From Lyophyllum atratum (Eukaryota; Basidiomycota; Agaricomycetes; Agaricales; Lyophyllaceae): 57,123 nt of DNA. This document shows, in pieces, positions 14,351 to 24,808 of the stretch. Position 1 is the first letter of the stretch; the number at the start of each line of letters is the position of its first letter. The translations under genes were made by a program, and so were the position numbers. The notes below the pieces were generated by a model. The model was not told the DNA's origin. It ran no database searches and worked only from the letters and a program-made list of their open reading frames with translations. The DNA is taken from positions 1 to 57,123 of the forward strand of contig JACGCN010000102.1 in NCBI GenBank assembly GCA_014905825.1. The letters run 5' to 3'.

Positions 14351-15126
14351 GGGGAGGTCGGGGTGGAATTAGTAGGAAAAGCAGTCAGACACGCATGCCT
14401 TATTGTAGTATGTGAAGTGGGTGGTGGGCGTAAATAACGAGCCAAATCAAGCGTGGAGCTGTCGGGGCACAGCCAAACCCATATTACATAGGCACAGCCA
14501 AGATACATTCAGGCACAGAGTGATGTACGAGTATAGATTGCCATTGACGATCGACATTCCGAGTCCCAGCTAGCAAAGCTCAGTGTGTAGTAGATGTTTA
14601 CTGGGCTCGAATTTTTCGCAATGAAAATATGACGAAGAGTCGCCGTATACACAGAGTCTGGAATTATTTCCTTGCAGCGTGGGCCACAGCTGCGGCGCCG
14701 GGGGAAAAGGAGATGACATAACATATGTTGATGTCGAGGTGCAGGGTGATGAACGTGACAGCAGTAAGAATTAGACGTTCACGGTTTGGTCCGATGTCGA
14801 TATTCCCGTCAAGGGCGTAAGCAGCGTCCTACTTAGCTGACATTGTAGTCGCCAGGACGGTGGCAGAGGTGGTGGACAGCGAGCAACACTTCTGTGACGT
14901 CACGCTTGTGCACCGAATCATCGACTTCACATCTCTGTAGATCTATATGCACACCCCGCACCCCGTCCTCCTTATTTCATTATATCGTTTGAAGTCACTT
15001 GTCATGCGTCGCTCCCACTCTAGCCTCGCCGATCGTCCTAGGCATGGCCTTAACCGTAGCGGGTATTGCTGGGACCGTGCCCACTGCGGAAAATAACGCT
15101 CTAGTCGACGTTGTTCCAGTGGTAAA
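14351..15126. other. Intergenic, about 780 bp
   Basis: Lies between the start of the PPPY protein and the 3' end of the mitochondrial kinase. No frame of convincing composition and no RNA-gene signature were seen. It presumably holds the promoter of the PPPY gene on its left side and the kinase terminator on its right side. Confidence 0.5.
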
Positions 15127-17040
15127 TCAGACTTCAATTCCCTCCAGATTTGTTCCCTAAGGTTTGATGAGCTACTGCTCGGATTCGGTCAGACACAGTA
15201 ACTCACTAGCTTCGGTAGCCGTAGATACACGTCGGTTCCTGCGGATTCTGGTTATGCGCTGCACATCAGAAAGCATGTACGACTTACCCCATCCATCCAG
15301 CGACACGAGTTCCAGCGATCCTCCAAAATACCTGTTATTACAGATAAGGATCAAGGGCCGAAATCAAAATCAAAGCCGCACGTTGCAAAAATATTGCTCA
15401 TCGGCAACCCTATGCCGATCCTTGGGTGCGGTCCAACCCCAGCCTCCTTCTCTGGACTATCTGGGCTGCTTTCCATTTCGTGCTCGACGCGGGTAAGCAT
15501 GTCATTTTGCCACCTCCCGACCTGTTCGCCAACGGTCGCTCGAATCCCTTGAGGACTTGTGCTGAAGGAGCGCAAAACTCCGAGGCGAGAGTCCTCCAGT
15601 CGGGTAGCATTCCGAATGTGAGAGAAAGAAAAAAGGTCTGACGGTGTCTTGATCAGATTTTGGGAATCGAGGAGCCCGCCTCCTGCAGGGTTCATTGAGT
15701 TCGCGAAAACGGCATGAGAACAGCTGCATTACCTTCATCTGATATCCGGATTCCAATGTCATTCTCACCTGCCACGATAGTCGCTCGGATAGCTGGGAGT
15801 ACTGGAGAACCATGATGCTTTACGACAGTTGCGCGCATGGACTGAGCAGTAATATTATTAACATATACTCTTCGGCGGTTTGTCAAGGATGACTCACGTT
15901 CTTCAGCAACTCAAACACGATATATCTGCAGCCTTGGTTTTAGATACTGTCGAAGCACAAAGAACGATAGGCTCAACTCTAACTGTTCCCGAATGTAGGG
16001 AAATTTGGTGTCGAGATGGCCATCGATTACAACCTCGGGCCATCTTGTTCCTTGCACAGCGTCTCCGTAATGATCCTCGACTCCGACTGGCCTTGCTCTC
16101 AAAAGCTTGATACATCTCTCAATGCTCTTTCGGACATCCAGACCAGTGAATATAATTCCTACGTGGGGCTCCTCTGAGGACTCCTTATGCGTGCCTGCGT
16201 GTATCTCGGAAAGGGCGATGTGGTGTTCTGCAAGAACACGTCGCGAAATTCGTGACACAAGCATACGGCGCATGAAGGAATCTAATTGGTCTGGTGGAAG
16301 AAAACGTGAGGAAAGCGAGAGGCCAAGGGAAAGACTGGGAATCACAGTCCCACTGAAACCTCTTTAGTACATTGCTTAGAGGAGAGGATGGACATCGTAC
16401 TGTTCGCCGAGGATTCCAGTGAGAAAGCGACAAAACTCATTGTTCTCCGCTAGGCTCGTTATAGGTGGATATCTTCGAAATCTAGAAAATTATATCTTAG
16501 ACGTGAATCGTCGTACATAACGAATCTGAGCCTCTCTTACTGTTCGAATGCGGACCAATATAGCTTAATGAAAATAAAGTGAGCGCGATGTTATTGAATC
16601 CGCAGAAGAATTATCCACATACCTCGTAAACTTTTGCAACACCCTCCTGAGTTACGACAACGTATGGCAACGCTTGTAGGTCACGTAGTCGATGGGCAAT
16701 TCGGATAGGCAATTCTGTGCGTACATAATTGGCACTCTGATAATCCGAGTCTTATATGAGAGACAGCATCCAGAGAACGGGCTGCAACACACCGTGATAA
16801 GACGGTCCTTGTCCATAGAACGCCCGAAGAACACCTAGCGGAATCTCAATTGCCGAAACATCAACGAGGCATCTCAGAACGCACAAGCTGTCTCAAAGTC
16901 AGCCTTTTCGCCTCCTTCGAGGCATAGAGCTCTAACTGCCTATTCTGGTAGAAGTGCAGCGCCGTAGATTCACTACGAAACCCAGAATGGCGAATGGGAG
17001 TTAAGCTGAGTCTTCTGGCTGCACGGTTGATATTGAACAT
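15127..17040 (-). CDS. Mitochondrial PDH/BCKDH-type kinase
   Basis: Twelve exons: 16885-17040, 16793-16834, 16623-16736, 16541-16563, 16401-16481, 15978-16352, 15898-15925, 15733-15841, 15382-15682, 15288-15331, 15207-15238, 15127-15156; 444 residues. The N-terminus MFNINRAARRLSLTP is Arg-rich without acids, as expected for a mitochondrial presequence. The helical half carries LTLRQLVFFGRSM, IAHRLRDLQALPYVVV and IPSLSLGLSLSSRFLP. The GHKL ATPase half carries the N-box (YIVFELLKNSMRAT), the G1 box DEGGG, the G2 box GIGLPMSN, and YFGGSLELVSLDGWGTDVYL. Such kinases phosphorylate and inactivate the E1 subunit of pyruvate or branched-chain keto-acid dehydrogenase. Which of the two is the substrate cannot be decided by eye. 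Confidence 0.92.
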
Positions 17041-17290
17041 TCTGGAGGAAAATCGAGAGCATTAGTTCTGGTGTGGTGGATGTTCAACGGTTGAGGGTGG
17101 AGCTAAGCACTTCAGCGCATCGGAAGTCCAGAACGACGTGAGCAGAGCGAGTCAGACTGAGAGAAGGTCATCCAGTTGTCCGAACGGTGTTTTCGTCCGA
17201 TCCGGACAATGCGTTCGGCTAGTTTTATCACGTGCAACATGCCGGCCCGTGGCCCGAAATATGACAATGTGCATCGGTTCATGCAGGTGT

Positions 17291-18328
17291 TCAAAGTATT
17301 CCTTCAGACCTCAATGCACCCATGATCAGGTATGCCGACCTACGATCTCTATCGACGCCTACCCAGTCTCCCCGCTTCTTTTCAGGAATATCTTCGTCTC
17401 CAAATGCAAAGATATCTTCCAAGTTTTCTGGCAGTTCTTCCCTTACCTCTTTGGCATCTTTCTCCTCTTCCTCACGATTCCACAAAACATCTTCCCACTG
17501 CGTATCATTGATTGTCACGGCGACGGTTTTTGCATCTCTGACGTTCGGCAAGATCGACGTTAAGAGATTTGACAGAAGCTCGGAAGTTCCATCGGCGATG
17601 GGTGAATGCAGCACTGGGAGTGGCAGGTATTCCGCCTATAAATCTAGTGAGATATTTTCATGGAGAGATCGTGTAATCGCACCTCCAAGAGCATTCCTTT
17701 GATAGCACCGCCGGCTAGTTGTACATTTCCTACCCGTACTAACCAGTCATTGCCTATCGCAAATATATGGCCCTCGATCGATAATTGTTGTCCGCTCGAT
17801 TGCCCCCTTTGAGGTACGCTAGACGATGACTGGCGCACAGACACCCACCGTGCTTTAAGCTGAGCAAGGAGTTGTTCCAAGGCACCTGGGGGGCGCAGAG
17901 TTAGAAATGTGGTGCGATAGTGCGTTGGCCCCTGAAGGTATGCTGCTTCTTCGCCTGGAGGTGCAGCTGCGAGGACGTCTGCTCTTGTTGGTGCAAGGGG
18001 GTCCTCTAGAAGGACGAAAACATTGTCGTCCATGGTGAGGGCGCACATGGTCCGTTCCGAAGGTACATGAAAGTTGGGTATCTGGCCAAGAGTAGACCGG
18101 TAGGATTTGACAGAAAGCTTCCATTGCCCCCTGTATATACCCTGAAGACAGATGATTAATGTGATCTTGAGCAAGACGAGACCATTACATTATGGTTGAG
18201 GGCTATGTTATCGCGGACAAGTTGGAGTCCAGATGGTGGTGCGTTCACCCAACGGGCAAGCCTTGGAGTGAATTGCAACGACCGATGCAGCAGAACGAAA
18301 CAAGTTTGCCTTACCCTGTAAAGCCCAT
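17291..18328 (-). CDS. MED20: Mediator complex subunit 20
   Basis: Four exons: 18315-18328, 18189-18261, 17683-18141, 17291-17635; 296 residues. The first exon is only 14 nt and codes MGFTG, which joins LARWVNAPPSGLQLV to give the typical Med20 opening. Other family blocks are GIYRGQWKLSVKSYRS, the TALTM-like stretch CALTMDDNVFVLLEDP and the strongly conserved NDWLVRVGNVQLAGGAIKG followed by MLLEAEYLPLPVL. The C-terminus has an acidic insert (REEEEKDAKEVREELPENLE) and ends LIMGALRSEGIL. Med20 sits in the Mediator head with Med18 and Med8 and helps transmit activator signals to RNA polymerase II. The gene shares a promoter region of about 110 bp with ORC4. Confidence 0.9.
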
Positions 18329-18440
18329 GGTGGTCGGATGAAGTGACTGGACAAACGCGTGGCGTCACAGTCACGCGATCGCATCAGAATTATCCGATTT
18401 TAACGAGTCTTGTTCTCTCCTCATCTCGTATTTGCCTTCC
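18329..18440. promoter_or_regulatory. Shared divergent promoter region of MED20 and ORC4
   Basis: Only 112 bp separate the two start codons, so 5' leaders and core promoter elements of both genes must lie here or overlap the coding regions. The stretch contains two copies of TCACGCGATCG/GTCACAGTCACGCGA-like sequence (CACAGTCACG near 18365-18375) but no TATA box. Confidence 0.5.
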
Positions 18441-21233
18441 ATGCCACTGAAACGCAAAGCTGCATCTGCTCTTCCCGGAGCTTCCCCCGCGAAGCGCTTG
18501 ACACGATCTTCGGCATCTGTTGTCGAAGCAGCAGCATCTGAAGCCAGAGTTCTGCGAACTTCCGATAAACTTGACAACGCTACAATTACTCCACGGCCGA
18601 TCACTAAACGCTACGGAGGACGCGCGTCTTCACGCAGAACAAAACAATCCGTTGGTTCTCTGAAGGAAAATGAGAAGGAAGAAGAAGCTGAAGGGAGTGA
18701 GGAGAAGAGCAGCGAGGATGAGCTCGACATGCTGTCACCAACCATCCTTGCAGCGAAACGCGCCCCCAAACCGTCACCAATGGATATTACTTTGGGTTCA
18801 CCTGATCTATCAGCTATGACGCGTACAAGAAGTGGAAAGCTACTAGAGAAAACCGACACACCAACGCGCAGACAACCGAAACGAGGACAAGCCCAATCCT
18901 CCGCTGAAATTACACCCTTGCAATCTACCCCAAGGCCGAAGGGAAGGAAAGTATTGCGTGGGCCAGATGAAGCAACACAGACCTTGCCAACTCGGGCGAA
19001 TACTGCCTCGCTTGTCAAGAAGATACCTCAGGCAACTAGTTCTAAGCGCACCCTTTCACCCAACAAGAAAACCTTCATTGCAATCAAGAAGGTTGACGTC
19101 GGCCAGGGAGCCAAGCGGCGATTCGGAGAGCCTTTCAGCTCTCCAGACCCGGAGGAGGATGCACTTCCTCGGCAGGGTGCTCCATCTCTACAAAAACAGC
19201 CTACGCCTGAGGTCCAGGAAAGCACGGATGAGCCTTCCAAGCAATCGAAAACCACAGCCCTCTCAGAAGGCATTTTCTCACCATCAAGAGTATCAGCCAG
19301 ACGCCCAGCAAGTGCTGCTACTGGCCGAATATCTACCTCCCTGACTTCACTGAAGTTTGATTCAGTGGTGATACCACCCTTAGCGAAACCCCACCGGCCC
19401 ACGCCGCTGAGGAAGACGGTATCACGAAGTGGACCCCCATCAGTTCCTCTGACACCTTCATCGCCTCTATCATCTGCCGAAGCACCCGTTCTAGTCGCAC
19501 CCCCTGCTTCTCCATCGAAGAAAAAGACGACTACGCTATCTTCACCTACCCGTCTTCCTCGCGTGCTACCTCGTCATCTGCATACGTGCCTCAACGCGCA
19601 GAAAAGAGCCATCTTACAAGCCCTACAAAACCCACCAGAACTCGACGACGATAATGACGTTGATGAAGGCGGTGAAGGCGAAGAACCATCAACGAACTCA
19701 ATTGCCGCTCAGCAACTGACCAGTCTTCTCGCGGGGACGGTTTCCCGTGGTGAAGGGAATAGCTGCCTTGTTTTAGGCCCAAGAGGTAGCGGGAAGTCTC
19801 GGGTGAGAAACGTACAATTCAATCCAACTATTTGACGCCTGATGGATATACACTCTAGCTTGTCGAGCGATGCATCTCGAGTGTATCTGGCGATAATCCT
19901 CTGGTACTCCGCCTTTCTGGATGGACTCAACACTCTGATCGTTTAGCGATGCGTGAGATAGCGTATCAGCTTGGCCAGCAGACCGGAACTTCCTTCCTAC
20001 CTCAGACCGGCGATGGGACAGGGGATGATTCCGCCGCGGATGGTCAGGATGAAGATGAGAACCCTTTCCTCGACACTCCTGCGTCGTCCAAAATGTCTCT
20101 CACACCATCCTCGCATCTTCCGGCACTCATATCAGTCCTTCCCACACTCAACCGGCCTACCATCGTCATTCTCGATGGATTTGATCTGTTCGCACTCCAC
20201 CCTCGCCAGTCTTTGCTATATTGCCTGCTTGATACTGCGCAGAGCTGTCGCGCGGCCGCTGGTTCTAAAGGCCTCGCAGTTATTGGGATCACCAACCGCA
20301 TCGACACGATCAATGGCCTTGAAAAGCGAGTGAAGAGCCGGTTTTCTGGGAGAATGCTCAGAACGGCACCTCCGCGTACAATACACGCATGGGAAAAGGT
20401 CACGAAGGCGATTCTTTCCTCGGATATCGACGAGTTTATTGGAGGTCAGACCGAGGTGAAAAAGGCAGTTGGAGAGTGGCAAGGGATGTGGGACGCCAGT
20501 GTCGATCAGTTTTTGAGGGACCCGGCGGTGCAGATAGTCTTGAACGAGACCTTCAGCGTGACACGAGATGTCAGGATGTTGAGTAGGATCTTGGTCAGTC
20601 TACACTTGTGTCCCGTGGACTTCCAGAAAGCTGATGTTGTCTCTGACCAGCTCTCGGTCGTTCTTCGCCTCTCCCCAGCCTCGCCGTCCATCTCTTCTAC
20701 ACAATTCGCATCGGCGGCCATCGCACAGCGTGCTCGACCTTGTTTTCCGCTTTTGCACAGTATGTCTTATGTATTTTCTCTCATCATCAAATGTTAGTTC
20801 TTACATGACTGTCTCTAGCTCTTCCTTATCCTCATATCTGCCTACTCATTGCAAGCATCCACGCCGACACGGCTGGGCATGCCACTTTCACGTTTGAAAT
20901 GCTACATGAATATTTCCGTGACCAACTTCGTGCCTCGACCTCTGCTCCTGTGCAGCTCAACGGCGGGAGCATCGGAATGGTGCGCTGTAGCTCTCAGGTC
21001 CTCATGACCGTAAGTCTTTTCCCTCTTCGTTAGGTGACTCTGTTCTAAGCAATAGATAGGCCTATGAGGACCTTATCTCAACCAGGGTTTTTGTCGCTGC
21101 TGCTGCGTATGCACCCAGTGTCGCCAAAGAATTTGTCAAGTATCGGTCTGCCGTGGATAGAGAAGCGGTCAAGAAAGCCGTGGATAGAATGAATCAGGTC
21201 AATCTAAAGAAGTGGTTGACGAAGGCGCAATGA
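18441..21233 (+). CDS. ORC4: Origin recognition complex subunit 4
   Basis: Four exons: 18441-19802, 19859-20759, 20819-21009, 21060-21233; 875 residues. The first 390 or so residues are a Lys/Arg/Ser/Pro-rich disordered extension with many SP and TP sites. The AAA+ part follows: Walker A VLGPRGSGKS (about 444-453), LVLRLSGWTQHSD, LAMREIAYQLG, then the Walker B region VILDGFDLFALHPRQSLLY, sensor region GLAVIGITNRIDTINGLEKR and VKSRFSGRM (arginine-rich finger region). The winged-helix end shows ICLLIASIHADTAGHATFTF, MLHEYFRDQLRAS and RSAVDREAVKKAVD. Orc4 with Orc1-3 and Orc5-6 marks replication origins. The acidic residue that usually follows Asp in Walker B is Gly here (DGFD). The start is the ATG at 18441; an upstream in-frame TTG was rejected. 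Confidence 0.93.
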
Positions 21234-21514
21234 ATGGCTTTATTTTTGCTTTGTTCTGGGGTTTGCACGTAACCATCGTGCATATTGTATCGAGTCCATG
21301 TTGTATGTAGGATTATTATGTACCGCGACTGCGTACTGGGATTGTTATGTCACGGCGTACACGGATATCATGCAAGAAAACGAAATACTTGAACAGACTC
21401 CAGAGAAAGGAAGAAGATGTTGTACACTTGGACAATGACTGACAAAATTAATGAGAGGCAAGGTAAAGAAAGCTGTGTGCATAGGATAGTAACAAGAAAT
21501 GACAGGTTGGCAGC

Positions 21515-23457
21515 TTAACATGCGACTCCGACCGCAGCTCTGCGAAAGGGAGTCGAATGAGTACTAACGAGACGTCGCAATAAGATACAACGCACCTCTT
21601 CGCCTCTTGATCGTCCCAAGTCTTCTCGTCCCAGAATGAAACCATGTCGGTTCCTTCGGCATCTCCAGGCTGCTTCTTGTCCTCAGTGCTGGGTATAAAG
21701 GTCTCGCCATCGCTTCTGAAAATATCGAGGCCGAGGAGACTCAAGTCGAACTCTGCTGACTCGTCCTCCGGTATCCCGTCGCCACGGCGTAAACACTCCT
21801 TGTCTACGACTTTGCCCGGCATCTGGTTAGCCCTGAACGAAGGATGTTTCGAGTTCTCGATCATCGTCTTGAAATTCTTGTCCTTAAAAAGGCTCTTGTC
21901 CCATTGACTCGTCTCTTCGACGAGCTCCTGAATAATACCAATGAGAAGGTTAGGGTCATCTTCATCTTCCTTAAGACGGCTAGCTCTTTTGTTTCGGTCT
22001 TTCGCTTGTTCCTGGGCTGGGGCCACTGCATTATTAAACTCGAACATCCCTGTGTGGGGTGTGCTCGAGAAGCCGAATCCAAGACGAGAGTAATCCAGAG
22101 CAGTATTGAGATTTCGGGATCCCATCTGGGAGACACTGTTTCGAATAGTGATGGATGCATCAGACGGATCTGGAAGAATCATTGCCCGGAGCGGAGAGGG
22201 GCCTATGGCGGGGCTGCGCCGAATACGAATCGAGGTTCTACGTGTCTTCTGCTTGACCTTGGGCGAGATGGTCTGACTTTCCAGGTGGGGTTTGGGAGAT
22301 AAAGTAGAGTACACTGCAGATGGGTAAGAGACGGACGGGGCACTGGAGTTGTTTGAGCCCAGAACGGGGGAGAGAGGTTTCCGGGCGTTGCTGCGATCTT
22401 GTTGCTCTACCTTCATGCCTGAGGCGAGATGGGAAGCATATCGTCCAATTCTAGAAGCAGATTTGTTCGCGAAGGGGATAGAAATATTGGAGCCGGCAGT
22501 CAAAGCATATGGTTGAGAGATTTTGAGAGTGTCTATCGCATGTTCCTGCTGAGCTGATGTGGATCGAAAAACCGGCAGAGGTGGGAGAGGTGGGATACCA
22601 GTCATATGGTCATGTCTAGAAAGTGAACCTAAAGGCGCAAAGGTATTCGGGAGGTTCGACATGCGGTATTTTGACTGCTTTGGGGATAACGGTAAAGGAT
22701 CATCCGGATCGTTCCTCGATTCTACCAGTCTGAGAGAAGAGTTACCAGGAAAGGACGAGGAGGAGAGGTCAGAACCTTTAGTTGTTGAACTTTTCAAAGA
22801 CGATGTCCTCTTTTGGTAACTGGCGCTGATGTCCCTTCGGCGCATGGAGGGCATGGAGAAACGCCTTGAAGCAGTAGAACGGGTGCACGCCCTGGATGGA
22901 CGAGTTGGCAACCCAAGTGAGCGAGTTTTCCGCTGTATTCCCAATCCAGTTGTATCGCTGATTTCGTAACGGGCGCGAATATCGCCGAAGGTAGACACTG
23001 AGAGTTGTGCATGATCGAATCCTTTGTCGTTCAAACTGGAGCTCGGTGTACCTGAGTACCTGGAGCCACGGGAACCGTAACGAAGCTGATAACTGAGCGA
23101 GGATTGCTTGTACTCCGGGCATCTTGGCTTGTCTACCAGATTCGTCACGCTTGTCTCCCAGGTTGGGGAGCCAAAAAAACCAACAAGAAGAGCGATCCTT
23201 GCGCTGCCTCGGTCCATTGAAGGGAGAATTGAGGCGGAAGAGCGAAGAGAGAAGTCCGCAACAAGAGATTGAGATGGTTTCTCGGATTTACGGGTCTTGA
23301 GATAAATACGCTTGGCGATGAAAAGAGAGGACAGGAGCAAAAAGAGCGTAAGAAGAACAGCAAGGCAAGCAGAGCCGCCTGGTGTGTTCAACACATGCGT
23401 TGGTGATGCGGAAGCAGTTGGGGAGAAAAGCGATAGACAGAACAGCGCCACCAACAT
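21515..23457 (-). CDS. Orphan secretory-pathway membrane protein, Ser/Arg-rich
   Basis: Two exons: 21596-23457 and 21515-21539; 628 residues. The N-terminus MLVALFCLSLFSPTASASP looks like a signal peptide, followed after about 10 residues by a transmembrane run (ACLAVLLTLFLLLSSLFIA) and a basic stop-transfer sequence (KRIYLKTRKSEK). The rest, presumably cytosolic, is a long Ser/Pro/Arg-rich disordered region ending in a more acidic, possibly folded segment (DDPNLLIGIIQELVEETSQW; DLSLLGLDIFRSDGETFIP). No known domain was recognised. A 56-nt intron near the end (GT at 21595, AG at 21540) gives the C-terminus KRAAVGVAC; unspliced mRNA would instead stay open to 21448. The ATG at 23457 was chosen because the signal peptide begins there. 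Confidence 0.65.
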
Positions 23458-23511
23458 GATGGTCACTGTCAACCGGGTTCATACATGCTACATTTATCAT
23501 GGTACAATTTA

Positions 23512-24104
23512 TTAATAACCGCCTTCAACGCTCTCACGGAGCCCATCGTCTGCTTGCTCTCTCGCTGAATACAACCAGCGCATCAGCATAGGATGACGAG
23601 TTTCTCGTGTCTTTGCTTACCGTGGTGCTCGACCCTTCCCTTGTCGACGTAGTCAAGCTGTCGAGGGAGGTCAGTATCGGTCGCCCTAAGCATATAGTCG
23701 TCCCTTGGTCCTTACCCCTTTAGTCTCCACGATACGGTCAATGAATGCCCCTGCAAATCCGGCACTGGAGTCAAGCCATAAGACTGTGAACCTAATCGCT
23801 TCCAACCGATACCTACAAAATTTCCTTCGCCTTCTCATGAGAAGGAGGAGCGCCATTCCTAGCTACGTGGTTTTCATAAGCTTTCGCAGCCTGGATGTTG
23901 AAGGTCAGTAACGAATCAAAGATGCACGGGAGGGACATGCCTCATAAGAAGCGGCGGCAGCGATCAGCTCATGAGACAACTCGGCCTTGTGAGGGGCATT
24001 TTGGACCTCAAGAAAAGGGTCAGCATCAAGAGGGGTGAGCAGCAAGGAGTAGGTACCTCCTCATAAGCCTGGGCCTGGTCGGAATCATCTGAGAAAAAAC
24101 CCAT
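23512..24104 (-). CDS. CipC-like DUF3759 stress protein
   Basis: Six small exons: 24057-24104, 23941-24006, 23817-23890, 23716-23764, 23621-23657, 23512-23564; 108 residues. It reads MGFFSDDSDQAQAYEE, VQNAPHKAELSHELIAAAAS, AAKAYENHVARNGAPPSHEK, FAGAFIDRIVETKG and LDYVDKGRVEHHAREQAD. This matches the CipC family of small, highly expressed fungal proteins first noted as concanamycin-induced and later seen in stress and infection-stage proteomes; their molecular role is unknown. Length fits the family (about 105-125). The intron 23891-23940 has a GC donor (GAG|GCATGT). The 3' end lies 54 bp from the start of the membrane protein gene, on the same strand. Confidence 0.9.
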
Positions 24105-24808
24105 CGTATGCGAGCAAGTGTGCGGTAGTGGTTATGGAGTATTGGAAGTGTAATCGCAGGAATGATGGTCCCATGAAGCCCTTTAAATACCTCTGAACTC
24201 ACGTTCTAAAAATAAGAAGAACAAGCAGATGTCCGCCTTGCCCGCATATAGACGGAGGAAGTTGTTTTGGGAGATTCGACCTCCTAAAATACACCACAGC
24301 TATTTTTGGAAACCAGAACCAGATACGATGCTGCGCAGTTGCGGGCGGTGTTCGCGAAGAGACCTGGATACTGGGTAACCTGGCGATAATAATACGCACG
24401 TTCGTCGGGCCAAGTAAGGATAGATGAGTTGATAGGAACAGGGTAAAGTGGAGTGAGGGTCAACGGAAAGCGTTTGGGATCGTCTCAAATTTTCCATCCC
24501 GGGCCTTGTGATTGTTGAATGTCGAACGCGAACGCTAGGAACAAGCACGACCATTCAAGACTGTTCCTATGCCGCCCTAGATATTCTCGGAGGGTGCGGG
24601 GAACCGGTAACTTGTAGAAAAGAAGACTCTGAAGAGACTTGGCCTCCGAAGAAGTTCAAACTTAGTCACAAGTGGAAGTCAGTCAGGAGGACACTACGTC
24701 AGGTCACGTGCTGATTCCATCCGGGATCACTTCACTTTACCCGTTACGCCCGTTACGCCCGTCTCCACGTACCTCGGTCTTTATTCTTGTGCCTCACTAT
24801 CTACTATC
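24105..24808. other. Divergent intergenic region, CipC gene / lipase
   Basis: About 700 bp between two divergent starts. No gene was recognised. The side near the lipase start carries a short direct repeat and a pyrimidine-rich run just before the ATG; the other side holds the CipC promoter. Confidence 0.5.
24740..24762 (+). repeat. Short direct repeat CCCGTTACG
   Basis: CCCGTTACG occurs twice in direct succession and is followed by a third partial copy (CCCGT), about 45-70 bp upstream of the lipase ATG. It could be a binding site array or chance. Confidence 0.5.
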
